The notes beneath the pieces are model-generated. The model was not told where the DNA came from and did no database searches. It saw nothing but the letters and a program-made list of their open reading frames with translations. The translations under genes and the position numbers were made by a program. A DNA stretch of 64,000 bases from Maritalea sp051251695. Its GTDB lineage: Bacteria > Pseudomonadota > Alphaproteobacteria > Rhizobiales > Devosiaceae. The DNA lies in contig NZ_JBPOEU010000002.1 of the NCBI RefSeq assembly GCF_051251695.1, forward strand, positions 1 through 64,000. The letters run 5' to 3'. Positions 51,107 through 59,595 of the stretch are shown one piece after another. The first letter of the stretch is position 1, and every line of letters starts with the position of its first letter.

Positions 51107-52318
51107 ATGCTTGGACTAAACAAAGTAGACAGCCGCTTTCTGATGTTTGTGATATTGCTGACGCTGGCGACGCCAATCTTACTGCAACCTTTTCCAGAGT
51201 CCTCACCGCTCGCTCAATTCAATGGTGGCTACCCTGACTTAATGCAGCGATTTGCAATATTTGGCATTTTCGCAATTGGATTTAACATCTTGTTCGGGCT
51301 AACTGGGTACCTCAGCTTCGGTCATGCAGCATTTCTGGGCGTCGGGTCTTATTCTACCGTTTGGATGTTCAAACTATTGTCCATGAACGTTTTGCCTGGC
51401 CTTGTGCTTGCGGTCATAACATCTGGCATTTTAGCGCTGATAATTGGCTATATCTCGCTTAAAAGATCAGGCATTTATTTCTCTATTCTCACGCTTGCCT
51501 TTGCCCAAATGTCATACAATTTGGCTTACTCCGTGTTCACGCCCATCACTAATGGGGAGACCGGGCTTCAAGTGACTTTGAACGACCCCCGTGTTTTGGG
51601 TCAGCAAGTCGCTGAAAATGGAAACGTGCCCGCAACAAACATTTTTGGCTTGGAAATGGGAAGCTCACAACAATTGCATTTGGGCGACTGGGTATTCACC
51701 TTCAATTTCGGCTACTATTTCTGTGCATTTATCGCACTCATCGCATTCTACATCAGCCTGAGGATATTTCGTTCACCATTCGGCATGATGTTGCGGGCGA
51801 TCAAATCCAACCAAACACGAATGAACTATACTGGCTTCAACACCAAGCCATACACGCTGGCAGCTTTTGTCATTTCTGGAATGTATGCAGGGCTTGCGGG
51901 CGGTCTTTTGGCATCGATGGATCCATTGGCTGGCGCAGAACGCATGCAATGGACTGCGTCTGGTGAAGTCGTCTTAATGACAATTTTAGGTGGAGCAGGA
52001 ACACTCATGGGGCCGATTATCGGTGCTGGATTCATAAAATATTTCGAGAACATTTTTTCATCCTTCAATGAACATGTTTTACACAATATTTTCGCATTCT
52101 TGCCTGATGGCATCGAAGACTTTGCCGTTGGATTAACATCCATGTTTGTTGGCGAAGGATGGCACCTCACACTTGGCCTAATCTTCGTCTTAGTAGTAGC
52201 GTTCTTACCTGGTGGAATGATGGAAGGCTTTAGACGCCTTGGAGCCATGTTCAATAAGGGCGGTGGCAATAAATCAAAACCTAAAGAAAAAGCCCCGGCT
52301 TCAGCGCCTGCTGAATAG
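51107..52318 (+). CDS. ABC transporter permease (LivM-like)
   Basis: A 403-residue permease of the LivM/UrtC type. Hydrophobic helices include FAIFGIFAIGFNILFGLTGYLSFGHAAFLGVG and the loop AIKSNQTRMNYTGFNTK that meets the ATPase. The C-terminal tail is lysine/proline-rich (GGGNKSKPKEKAPASAPAE). A large periplasmic loop occurs near 155-200. It is coupled to the LivH-like gene and followed 20 bases later by the first ATPase gene. Confidence 0.93.
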   Translation: MLGLNKVDSRFLMFVILLTLATPILLQPFPESSPLAQFNGGYPDLMQRFAIFGIFAIGFNILFGLTGYLSFGHAAFLGVGSYSTVWMFKLLSMNVLPGLVLAVITSGILALIIGYISLKRSGIYFSILTLAFAQMSYNLAYSVFTPITNGETGLQVTLNDPRVLGQQVAENGNVPATNIFGLEMGSSQQLHLGDWVFTFNFGYYFCAFIALIAFYISLRIFRSPFGMMLRAIKSNQTRMNYTGFNTKPYTLAAFVISGMYAGLAGGLLASMDPLAGAERMQWTASGEVVLMTILGGAGTLMGPIIGAGFIKYFENIFSSFNEHVLHNIFAFLPDGIEDFAVGLTSMFVGEGWHLTLGLIFVLVVAFLPGGMMEGFRRLGAMFNKGGGNKSKPKEKAPASAPAE

Positions 52319-52338
52319 GTCTTGAAAGGACACACGAA

Positions 52339-53112
52339 ATGACGACAGAAAACGAAAATGTAGTTCTGCATGTCGCTGATGTGCATAAGACCTTTGGTGG
52401 GCTGCACGCCTTAAGCGATATCGATTTGCAAATCGAAGAGGGAAAAACCCACGCCATTATTGGGCCGAACGGGGCCGGAAAATCGACACTGCTCAATGTC
52501 GTGGTTGGTCGATTGGCACCAACACGTGGCGCGGTGGTTTTTAATGGTGAAGTTCTGACCGGCAAAAAACCGCATGAGATCAACCAAGCTGGTGTGGCGC
52601 GAGTGTTTCAGACACCTGAAATTTTCCCGGACCTGACCGTCTTGCAAAATGTTATGGCACCGGCTTTCGCAAAGCGCGATGGCTCATTCACCCTCAATTT
52701 CTTTTCGTCGGTCGAGGACGAAGTAGAAATTCGTGAAGAAGCGGAACACATGCTGGAAGATGTGGGCATGACAGCCAGCAAAGATATGGCAGCAGGCTCG
52801 TTGTCCCGTGGCGACAAACGCCGGATGGAATTGGCCATGTGCCTAATTCAACATCCAAGTTTGCTACTGTTGGATGAACCGACAGCCGGGATGTCACGCC
52901 ACGATACCAACACCACAATTGACTTGCTTAAAAAGATCAAAGAGCGTGGAATGACCAAGGTCATCATTGAGCATGACATGCATGTTGTGTTTTCGCTGGC
53001 CGACAAAATCTCGGTTTTGGCCGGTGGCCGTATTATCGCTGAGGGAACTCCGGAGGAAGTGCGCAACAACCCGAAAGTGCAGGAAGCATATCTTGGGGGA
53101 GCACATTCATGA
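52339..53112 (+). CDS. ABC transporter ATP-binding protein (LivG-like)
   Basis: A 257-residue ATPase. Walker A is GPNGAGKST at 42-50, the signature is the unusual LSRGDKRRMELAM (near 154-166, instead of LSGGQ), and Walker B is LLLLDEPTAGM. The signature form is like the LivG/UrtD branch, which often departs from LSGGQ. Its stop overlaps the next ATPase gene (ATGA), so the two ATPases are made together. Confidence 0.93.
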   Translation: MTTENENVVLHVADVHKTFGGLHALSDIDLQIEEGKTHAIIGPNGAGKSTLLNVVVGRLAPTRGAVVFNGEVLTGKKPHEINQAGVARVFQTPEIFPDLTVLQNVMAPAFAKRDGSFTLNFFSSVEDEVEIREEAEHMLEDVGMTASKDMAAGSLSRGDKRRMELAMCLIQHPSLLLLDEPTAGMSRHDTNTTIDLLKKIKERGMTKVIIEHDMHVVFSLADKISVLAGGRIIAEGTPEEVRNNPKVQEAYLGGAHS

Positions 53113-53873
53113 ACGCTATGACAACTGAAACTGAAATCACACTAAACGCTGCCACGTCCGAAAAAGAACGTCCGTTTTTTTCGGTAAAAGACGTACATGC
53201 CTATTATGGTGAAAGTTATATCGTTCAGGGCGTTTCCATGGAGTTGCCCAAAGGCGAAATCATGGCACTTCTGGGCCGAAACGGCGCGGGTAAAACTTCC
53301 ACCATGCGCACGTTCGCTCGTACCGAAGACCCACAATTGACCCAGGGCGAAATTTGGCTTGATGGCCAACCGCTGCACCAAATGCGCTCCCATGAGGCCG
53401 CATTGGCAGGTTTACAGCTGGTGCCCGAAGACCGCCGGATCATCCAAGGGCTCACCGTGGAAGAGAACCTAACGCTCGCCCAAGTTGCTGAAGGCCATGG
53501 ATGGGCAATTGAACAAGTATATGAGCGTTTCCCGCGCCTTGCTGAACGTCGCACACAGGAAGGCGTGACCCTTTCTGGTGGCGAACAGCAAATGCTGGCC
53601 ATTGGCCGAGCGTTGGTGCGGGATGTCAAACTCTTGCTACTGGATGAGCCTTATGAAGGGCTTGCCCCAGTGATTGTGCAAGAGATTGAAAAGATCCTGA
53701 TGGAGATCAAACAAATCGGGATCACAACCATTATCGTTGAGCAAAATGCGGTTGCCGCACTTCGCCTCGCCGATAAAGCAGTTATTCTGGACACTGGCGA
53801 GGTGGCCTTTACAGGCTCAGCGCAAGAGGTTTTGGATAATGAGGAACTACGTCACGAATATCTCGCGATTTAG
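53109..53873 (+). CDS. ABC transporter ATP-binding protein (LivF-like)
   Basis: A 254-residue ATPase. Walker A is GRNGAGKTS near 56-64, the canonical signature LSGGEQQMLAIGRAL near 155-169, and Walker B LLLLDEPYEGLAP. It belongs to the LivF/UrtE branch and should pair with the LivG-like protein on the LivHM-like membrane core. The operon continues into acetyl-CoA synthetase after a 150-base gap with a short hairpin (TTGGG-TTTTG-CCCAA). Confidence 0.93.
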   Translation: MNAMTTETEITLNAATSEKERPFFSVKDVHAYYGESYIVQGVSMELPKGEIMALLGRNGAGKTSTMRTFARTEDPQLTQGEIWLDGQPLHQMRSHEAALAGLQLVPEDRRIIQGLTVEENLTLAQVAEGHGWAIEQVYERFPRLAERRTQEGVTLSGGEQQMLAIGRALVRDVKLLLLDEPYEGLAPVIVQEIEKILMEIKQIGITTIIVEQNAVAALRLADKAVILDTGEVAFTGSAQEVLDNEELRHEYLAI

Positions 53874-53886
53874 TTCCATGGGTTTG

Positions 53887-53926
53887 GGCTCAAATTGGGC
53901 TTCGGCTCAAATTGGGTTTTGCCCAA
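53887..53926 (+). repeat. Short direct repeat and weak hairpin before acs
   Basis: GGCTCAAATTGGG occurs twice (53887-53899 and 53904-53916), followed by TTGGGTTTTGCCCAA, which can form a five-pair stem. It may partly terminate or process the transcript between the importer and acs. Confidence 0.5.
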
Positions 53927-54022
53927 AAACGACCGGGCACGGTAGGGACCGGCCATTGAACATTGAAGGTTTCAAGAAAGCGCCGCCGGTGCAACCAAGC
54001 GCAGGCGGGCAGGAGAAAAACT

Positions 54023-55963
54023 ATGTCCGGTAAAATCTATCCCGTCCCCAGCGACTGGGCAAAAAACGCGTTAATAGACGCCGACCAATATCATGCCATA
54101 TATGAGCGATCTATCAGTGACCCTGATGGGTTTTGGGCTGAACAGGCTAAGCGTTTGGATTGGATCAAAGAACCAACCATTATTAAAAACACCAGCTTTG
54201 ATCCTGTTTCAATCAAGTGGTTTGAAGATGGTGAGCTCAATGTCGCTTACAATTGTATCGATCGGCATTTGGAAGACAATGGCGACCGCGTTGCGTTTCA
54301 TTGGGAGCCGGATCACCCCGACCAGCCAAGCCAAACCATAACCTATAATCAGCTGCATGAGCGGGTTTGCCGTTTTGCAAATGTGCTTAAATCGCTTGGG
54401 GTGCAAAAAGGCGACCGGGTCACAATTTATTTGCCGATGATCCCAGAAATCACATATGCGATGTTGGCCTGCGCCCGCATTGGCGCGGCGCACTCAGTTG
54501 TTTTTGCAGGGTTCTCACCTGAAGCGCTTGCCGGACGCATCAATGATTGCCACAGCTCAATTATCATCACCGCAGATGAGGGCCGTCGCGGCGGCAAAAC
54601 CGTCCCCTTAAAGAAAAATGTCGATGACGCCCTACCCCATGCTCTTGGGGTGGAAAAGGTGCTGGTGGTCGAACACACGGGCACACAAATCACCATGAAG
54701 GGTGGGCGCGACGTTTGGTGGCACGAAGCAGCGGCCGGGGTCGACGAATTCTGCGAATGCGAAGTGATGAACGCCGAAGATCCGCTATTTATTCTTTATA
54801 CGTCAGGATCAACAGGACAGCCAAAAGGGGTGGTACACACAACAGGCGGTTACCTCACCTATATTACCTTCGCGCACCGGGTGGTGTTTAACTATGAAGA
54901 AGGCGATGTGTTCTGGTGCGGTGCGGATTTGGGCTGGGTCACTGGCCATAGTTTCACGCTTTATGCACCGCTTTCAAACGGGGCCACATCGGTAATGTTT
55001 GAAGGCGTGCCGAACTATCCCGACGCGTCCCGATTTTGGCAGATCATCGATAAATATCAGGTCAATCAGTTCTATACCGCACCAACAGCCATCCGCGCCT
55101 TGATGGGCGCTGGCGACGATTTCGTCACCAAAACAGATCGCTCTTCACTCAAGTTGTTGGGCACCGCGGGCGAACCGATAAACCCCGAAGCTTGGGAGTG
55201 GTATTATCATGTGGTTGGCAAATCAAACTGCCCGATAGTTGATACGTGGTGGCAAACTGAAACCGGGGGCTGCATGTTAACGCCCTTGCCGGGTGCGCAT
55301 GATGTAAAGCCGGGTGCCGCAACGGCCCCATTTTTCGGCATCAAACCCCAAATTGTTGACAATGATGGCAAGGTTCTGGAGGGCGCCGCCGAGGGCAATT
55401 TATGCATTCTGGACAGTTGGCCCGCCCAAGCCCGCACCATCTATGGCGATCACAAGCGGTTCGTGGACACATATTTCACCACCTACAGGGGCAAATATTT
55501 CACCTCTGATGGCTGCAAACGCGATCAAGATGGAGCCTATTGGATTACGGGACGCGTCGATGATGTGTTGAACGTTTCGGGCCACCGTATGGGCACCGCA
55601 GAAGTAGAAAGTGCGCTCGTTGCCCATGACCAAGTGTCCGAAGCCGCAGTTGTCGGCTATCCCCATAACATTAAGGGCCAAGGCATTTATGTCTATGTGA
55701 CACTGATGGCCGGCAATGAGCCAAGCGACGAACTGCTCAAAGATCTACGGGCGTGGGTGCGCAAAGAAATTGGGCCAATCGCAACACCCGATCTTATCCA
55801 GTTCGCACCTGACTTACCCAAAACCCGGTCCGGCAAAATCATGCGGCGAATCTTGCGCAAAATTGCAGAAGATGAATTTTCCAATTTGGGCGATATATCA
55901 ACGCTTGCGGACCCGACGGTGGTCGATCAGCTTATCGAAAATCGCCAAAACAGATCGGCTTAG
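54023..55963 (+). CDS. acs: Acetyl-CoA synthetase (AMP-forming)
   Basis: Activates acetate (possibly propionate) to the CoA thioester via acyl-AMP. The 646 residues have YTSGSTGQPKG near 259-269 (ATP loop), DTWWQTETGG with the pocket tryptophan that favours acetate, and the C-terminal PKTRSGKIMRR with the catalytic lysine near 605, the site acetylated in known Acs proteins. ATG at 54023 has AGGAG with seven-base spacing; the frame upstream of it is not conserved-looking. Last gene of the importer operon. Propionyl-CoA synthetase is possible but less likely. Confidence 0.94.
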   Translation: MSGKIYPVPSDWAKNALIDADQYHAIYERSISDPDGFWAEQAKRLDWIKEPTIIKNTSFDPVSIKWFEDGELNVAYNCIDRHLEDNGDRVAFHWEPDHPDQPSQTITYNQLHERVCRFANVLKSLGVQKGDRVTIYLPMIPEITYAMLACARIGAAHSVVFAGFSPEALAGRINDCHSSIIITADEGRRGGKTVPLKKNVDDALPHALGVEKVLVVEHTGTQITMKGGRDVWWHEAAAGVDEFCECEVMNAEDPLFILYTSGSTGQPKGVVHTTGGYLTYITFAHRVVFNYEEGDVFWCGADLGWVTGHSFTLYAPLSNGATSVMFEGVPNYPDASRFWQIIDKYQVNQFYTAPTAIRALMGAGDDFVTKTDRSSLKLLGTAGEPINPEAWEWYYHVVGKSNCPIVDTWWQTETGGCMLTPLPGAHDVKPGAATAPFFGIKPQIVDNDGKVLEGAAEGNLCILDSWPAQARTIYGDHKRFVDTYFTTYRGKYFTSDGCKRDQDGAYWITGRVDDVLNVSGHRMGTAEVESALVAHDQVSEAAVVGYPHNIKGQGIYVYVTLMAGNEPSDELLKDLRAWVRKEIGPIATPDLIQFAPDLPKTRSGKIMRRILRKIAEDEFSNLGDISTLADPTVVDQLIENRQNRSA

Positions 55964-55995
55964 AACCTGTCCCCACAACCTCTAAGCCGTAATTT

Positions 55996-56020
55996 GGGGT
56001 GTCCTGAAAATGGGCACCCC
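55996..56020 (+). terminator. Hairpin after acs
   Basis: GGGGTGTCC-TGAAAAT-GGGCACCCC is a nine-pair stem (one G-T pair), 30 bases after the acs stop. The following bases are T-rich but not a pure T-run. Confidence 0.7.
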
Positions 56021-56050
56021 TAATTCTTGAAAACATCTAAAATTAAAAAA

Positions 56051-56338
56051 CTAAGCAATCACATCGGCCCACTCGGGATGACGCTGATACTGCGCTTTAA
56101 CAAATGGGCAAAGCGGCACAATCTTTGTGCCACTTGACCGCGCATCTTCAATGAGAAACTGCACAAGCGCTTTGCCAACGCCTTGGCCTTTTAACGCCTC
56201 AGGCACGCCAGTATGGTCTGCGATGATGCTTTTCGGGCTCATGCGGGAGTAGGTCAACTCGGCCTCCACACCATCCACCATCACAACATATCGACCACGG
56301 GTCGGGCCATCTTCTTTTGAAATGTTAAAATCTGACAT
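56051..56338 (-). CDS. GNAT-like N-acetyltransferase (YjdJ-like)
   Basis: A 95-residue minimal GNAT protein. The acetyl-CoA loop is GVPEALKGQGVGKALVQFL near 46-64, and it ends with a short C-terminal segment (CPFVKAQYQRHPEW) typical of the YjdJ/GTLF-like group. The partner gene overlaps it by one base (TAATG), and the same pairing of a YjdI ferredoxin-like gene with YjdJ is known in E. coli. The substrate is unknown. Confidence 0.88.
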   Translation of the reverse strand: MSDFNISKEDGPTRGRYVVMVDGVEAELTYSRMSPKSIIADHTGVPEALKGQGVGKALVQFLIEDARSSGTKIVPLCPFVKAQYQRHPEWADVIA

Positions 56339-56970
56339 TAGTCCGCCTCGAACCCAATTGCCTTATGGCTGCCATCACAAAATGGCTTGTTTTTAGAAGC
56401 ACCACACCGGCACATCGCAAACCGTTTTCCAGTGGTGATTTTGCGGCCCGATCCAGCAACAATTTCTAGGTTGCCAGAAACCATCAACGGGCCATCTTTG
56501 ATCGGCTTAATCGCCAGTTCCCCATCACGAGCTTCAAGCGCGACCCCATCTTCTTTGGCCGCGACATCACTAGTTGCCGCAAAATCGTCCTCAAGGTGAG
56601 AATTATCACAAAACGGTTTGTTTTTTGACTTGCCACAGCGACATAGAACCGCGCGAACCGCAGGTTCCTGCCCATCAACTTGCAATTCACCGCGATATTC
56701 TACCGGACCATTTTCCCATAACCGCGCTGTGTTTACCCGTGGCGTCATTTCCTTATCGGTTCCGTCTTTAAGATTATAGGTAAGCGCGCCCGAAGGGCAG
56801 TCGCGAACCAAGCGAGCAATGTCATGCGCGGGCGCATTTTCCGGAAAAATCCATTGCCCCTTTGCGCCAGGGTTAAAAACCTCGGGCAATCCCAACACAC
56901 AACGACGCGCATGAATGCACTTTTTGCCATCAAACGATACAGCAATTTTGTCAGATTCTACGGTTCCCAT
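56338..56970 (-). CDS. YjdI/double-CDGSH iron-sulfur protein
   Basis: A 210-residue multi-domain iron-sulfur protein. Residues 8-70 form a YjdI-type Fer4 domain (C18, C24 and C58 in CIHARRC and DCPSGAL). Two CDGSH [2Fe-2S] modules follow: CRCGKSKNKPFCDNSH near 108-123 and CRCGASKNKPFCDGSH near 188-203, with a link between them. A redox or cluster-transfer role is likely from the family; no enzyme activity is evident. It overlaps the GNAT gene by one base and is probably co-translated. Confidence 0.9.
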   Translation of the reverse strand: MGTVESDKIAVSFDGKKCIHARRCVLGLPEVFNPGAKGQWIFPENAPAHDIARLVRDCPSGALTYNLKDGTDKEMTPRVNTARLWENGPVEYRGELQVDGQEPAVRAVLCRCGKSKNKPFCDNSHLEDDFAATSDVAAKEDGVALEARDGELAIKPIKDGPLMVSGNLEIVAGSGRKITTGKRFAMCRCGASKNKPFCDGSHKAIGFEAD

Positions 56971-57070
56971 CTCACTCCCCTTTAGATCAATGTCGAATTG
57001 TCAGCCATTGTTGCCTTGGGGGGAAAAGAAGCGCAAGCCAGCCACCTTCACGATATTGTGCTTTTGGTCG

Positions 57071-58423
57071 TTAAACTGCTTTAGAATGTCGAGCCGTGCC
57101 TTGACCAAAATAGGCGTCGAATTTCGCGGCAATTGCCCGAACGAACAATTTGCCCGGATCTGTCAGGCCAAACTGGTCTTGGTCATTATTGATCAACCCA
57201 TCTTTGTCAGTCGCTGCCGCAAAATTTGCTTCATCCAAAATGGGGTGAGCAAGTTCACCAAATTTTGCGATCAGTTCAGCTTTGCTAAACGCAAAATCGC
57301 ACATCAATTTTTCAATCACCCAGCCGCGGGCGCGATCAATGTCAGTTAGGGCAAATCCTTTGGCAATTGCCAACTCACCTTGGTCAATCGCCGCTTGATA
57401 CTGACCTGTCGCCACAATGTTTTGCACATAGCCCGCTTTTGTTTGCCCAATGGCAGACCCACCAAACCCGATAAGCGCGTCTGAGTGATCAACGGTATAT
57501 CCCTGAAAATTCCGACGCAGCGTGCCGTTGGCAGCCGCCACAGCCATACTGTCTGACGGCAAAGCAAAATGATCAAATCCAATTCGATCATACCCAGCTG
57601 CGGCCAAACGATCCCCGGCTGCAATCGCATGTTCAAACCGTTCAATGGTGCCGGGCAATGCGTCTTCGTCAATCAGCTTTTGATGGCTCTTCATCCAAGG
57701 TACGTGCGCATATCCAAATAAAGCAATCCGATCAGGCTTAAGCGATATTGTCTTGTCGACCGTATCCATCAACCGATCAAAAGTCTGGTGCGGCAGGCCA
57801 TAAAGCACATCAAGATTAACCGATTTCACCCCTGCCAAGCGCAACACATGAACGATATCGCGTGTCAGTTCAAAACTCTGTGGACGGTTGATGGCTTCTT
57901 GCACTTTTTCACTAAAATCCTGCACGCCAATACTGGCGCGCGTGATACCGAAATCGATCATGCCCTGAACTTTTTCCGGGCTAACATCACTTGGGTCAAT
58001 CTCGATGGAAATCTCGGCATCGGCATCAAAGACAAATGCTGATCGAAGCTTTTGCCCCAGTGCCCTAAAATCCTCTTGCTCCAAAAGTGTTGGCGAACCG
58101 CCGCCCAAATGCACGCCGGTTACAATCGCGCCGGGCTTGACCTTTGCGGCGACCATGTCGATTTCTTTGTAAACTCGATCCAAATAGGCCTTCACGGGCG
58201 CATATCTCAGCGTTTGCTTGGTGTTGCAGCCGCAAAACCAACACAGGCGATCACAGAACGGAATATGCACGTAAAGCGACAAGCGATCACCTTCGCCCAA
58301 CGCTTCGATCCAAGTTTGGTAGACTGAATTATCAACCTCAGCGCTAAAGTGTGGCGCAGTTGGATAACTTGTATAACGCGGTACAGGTGCCGCGTATTTT
58401 TCGACTATTTGTTGGTCCATCAT
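57071..58423 (-). CDS. hemN: Oxygen-independent coproporphyrinogen III oxidase
   Basis: The radical-SAM enzyme of anaerobic heme synthesis. From the ATG at 58423 (MMDQQIVEKYAAPVPRYTSYPTAP) it has about 450 residues. The 4Fe-4S cysteines are in CDRLCWFCGC (57, 61, 64 in this numbering), then GGGSPTLLEQEDF, and a long HemN C-terminal domain with GFGGSAIGQT. A perfect FNR/FixK box lies 50-63 bases upstream, which argues against the in-frame start at 58486. The RSAM family also includes HemW, but YTSYPTAP is HemN-specific. Confidence 0.94.
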   Translation of the reverse strand: MMDQQIVEKYAAPVPRYTSYPTAPHFSAEVDNSVYQTWIEALGEGDRLSLYVHIPFCDRLCWFCGCNTKQTLRYAPVKAYLDRVYKEIDMVAAKVKPGAIVTGVHLGGGSPTLLEQEDFRALGQKLRSAFVFDADAEISIEIDPSDVSPEKVQGMIDFGITRASIGVQDFSEKVQEAINRPQSFELTRDIVHVLRLAGVKSVNLDVLYGLPHQTFDRLMDTVDKTISLKPDRIALFGYAHVPWMKSHQKLIDEDALPGTIERFEHAIAAGDRLAAAGYDRIGFDHFALPSDSMAVAAANGTLRRNFQGYTVDHSDALIGFGGSAIGQTKAGYVQNIVATGQYQAAIDQGELAIAKGFALTDIDRARGWVIEKLMCDFAFSKAELIAKFGELAHPILDEANFAAATDKDGLINNDQDQFGLTDPGKLFVRAIAAKFDAYFGQGTARHSKAV

Positions 58424-58472
58424 GATCCCCATATCTGATGGAGGCACCATATTGATGTGGGCATTTCCTACC

Positions 58473-58486
58473 TTGATCGAAATCAA
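58473..58486. promoter_or_regulatory. FNR/FixK box upstream of hemN
   Basis: TTGAT-CGAA-ATCAA is a perfect match to the FNR/FixK consensus TTGAT-N4-ATCAA. If it acts from position -41.5, transcription would start near 58438, just before the hemN ribosome-binding site. It implies induction at low oxygen. Confidence 0.8.
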
Positions 58487-58562
58487 AACCTTTGGGCACT
58501 GGCAAACAAGTTAAAGCCATGCCACAATCCACCAAATCACTCCTCGTGCTGTTCTGGACAAT

Positions 58563-59591
58563 ATGACAAAAAAAACAATTCACCCAATTTTCGATGGCCA
58601 TAATGATATTCTTCTCAAGCTCTTAGAAGAGTATGCAGACAACCCCGTGCAATCGTTTTTTGAGCCACATGAAGGTCAGCACATTGATCTCCAGTCCGCT
58701 CAAAAAGGCGGCTTTGTCGGTGGGCTTTTTGCCATGTTTATTCCGCCAGAAGACGGAAAATCATTTCGCAAAACACCCAGCCAAGAATTTGCGCGCGACT
58801 ATACGATGAACATGATCACGCTTTTGCGTGACATCGCCGCTGCATCTGACGGGCAAGTGGAAATTTGCCGATCTGTCCAGGACATTCGCAATGCGGTTGA
58901 GAATGGCAAGATGGCACCTGTTTTGCACATTGAAGGGGCTGAGGCGATTTTGCCGGACCTTTCTAACCTTGAGGCATTTTACGCCGAAGGGTTGCGCTCA
59001 ATCGGCCCCGTCTGGAGCCGTTCCAATGCATTTGCACATGGTGTGCCGTTTAAGTTTCCCGCGTCCCCAGATACCGGCCCTGGGCTAACAAATGATGGCA
59101 TTGAATTGATCAAAGCCTGCAATCAGATGGGCATCGCGATTGACCTTTCCCACATGAATGAAAAAGGCTTTTGGGATGTTGCGCGTCATAGCGATAAACC
59201 CCTCATCGCCAGCCATTCAAACGTTCATGCCTTGTGCCAAACCACACGAAACCTAACCGATGATCAACTCAAATCAGTAAAAGATAGCAACGGTATTGTT
59301 GGCCTGAATTTCGCGGTGGGCTTCTTGCGCAAAGACGGTCGCCAAGATCAAAATGTACCGCTTTCAACTTGCATCGAACACGTCAATTATATGGTTGATA
59401 TGATGGGCATCGACCATGTTGGTTTGGGTTCTGATTATGATGGCGCGCCCCCACCTTTTGAAATCGACACTACCGCCAAACTACCTGCACTAACGTCAGC
59501 TTTAGCGGAAGCTGGGTATGATGATGAAGCAATCACCAAGATTTGCTTTGAGAACTGGATGCGGGCTTTAAATGACACTTGGGGCGAATAA
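58563..59591 (+). CDS. Dipeptidase (membrane dipeptidase/M19 family)
   Basis: A 342-residue zinc peptidase of the renal dipeptidase family, hydrolysing dipeptides. Metal ligands: FDGHND at 10-15, the glutamate in HIEGAEAI near 122-129, H in SHSNVHAL, and the C-terminal LGSDYDG near 282-288. No clear signal peptide, so it is probably cytoplasmic. It is divergent from hemN across 76 bases; the FNR box is nearer hemN, so no oxygen control of this gene is claimed. Confidence 0.92.
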   Translation: MTKKTIHPIFDGHNDILLKLLEEYADNPVQSFFEPHEGQHIDLQSAQKGGFVGGLFAMFIPPEDGKSFRKTPSQEFARDYTMNMITLLRDIAAASDGQVEICRSVQDIRNAVENGKMAPVLHIEGAEAILPDLSNLEAFYAEGLRSIGPVWSRSNAFAHGVPFKFPASPDTGPGLTNDGIELIKACNQMGIAIDLSHMNEKGFWDVARHSDKPLIASHSNVHALCQTTRNLTDDQLKSVKDSNGIVGLNFAVGFLRKDGRQDQNVPLSTCIEHVNYMVDMMGIDHVGLGSDYDGAPPPFEIDTTAKLPALTSALAEAGYDDEAITKICFENWMRALNDTWGE

Positions 59592-59595
59592 GCTC

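Noticed and set aside
48613..53873. Urea transporter urtABCDE
   Set aside because: No urease genes follow; acetyl-CoA synthetase does, and regulators of acyl-CoA type precede. The permeases and ATPases cannot tell urea from amino acid importers by themselves.
57071..58486. hemN starting at 58486
   Set aside because: That start lies on the FNR box; the family N-terminus and ribosome-binding site fit 58423/58420.
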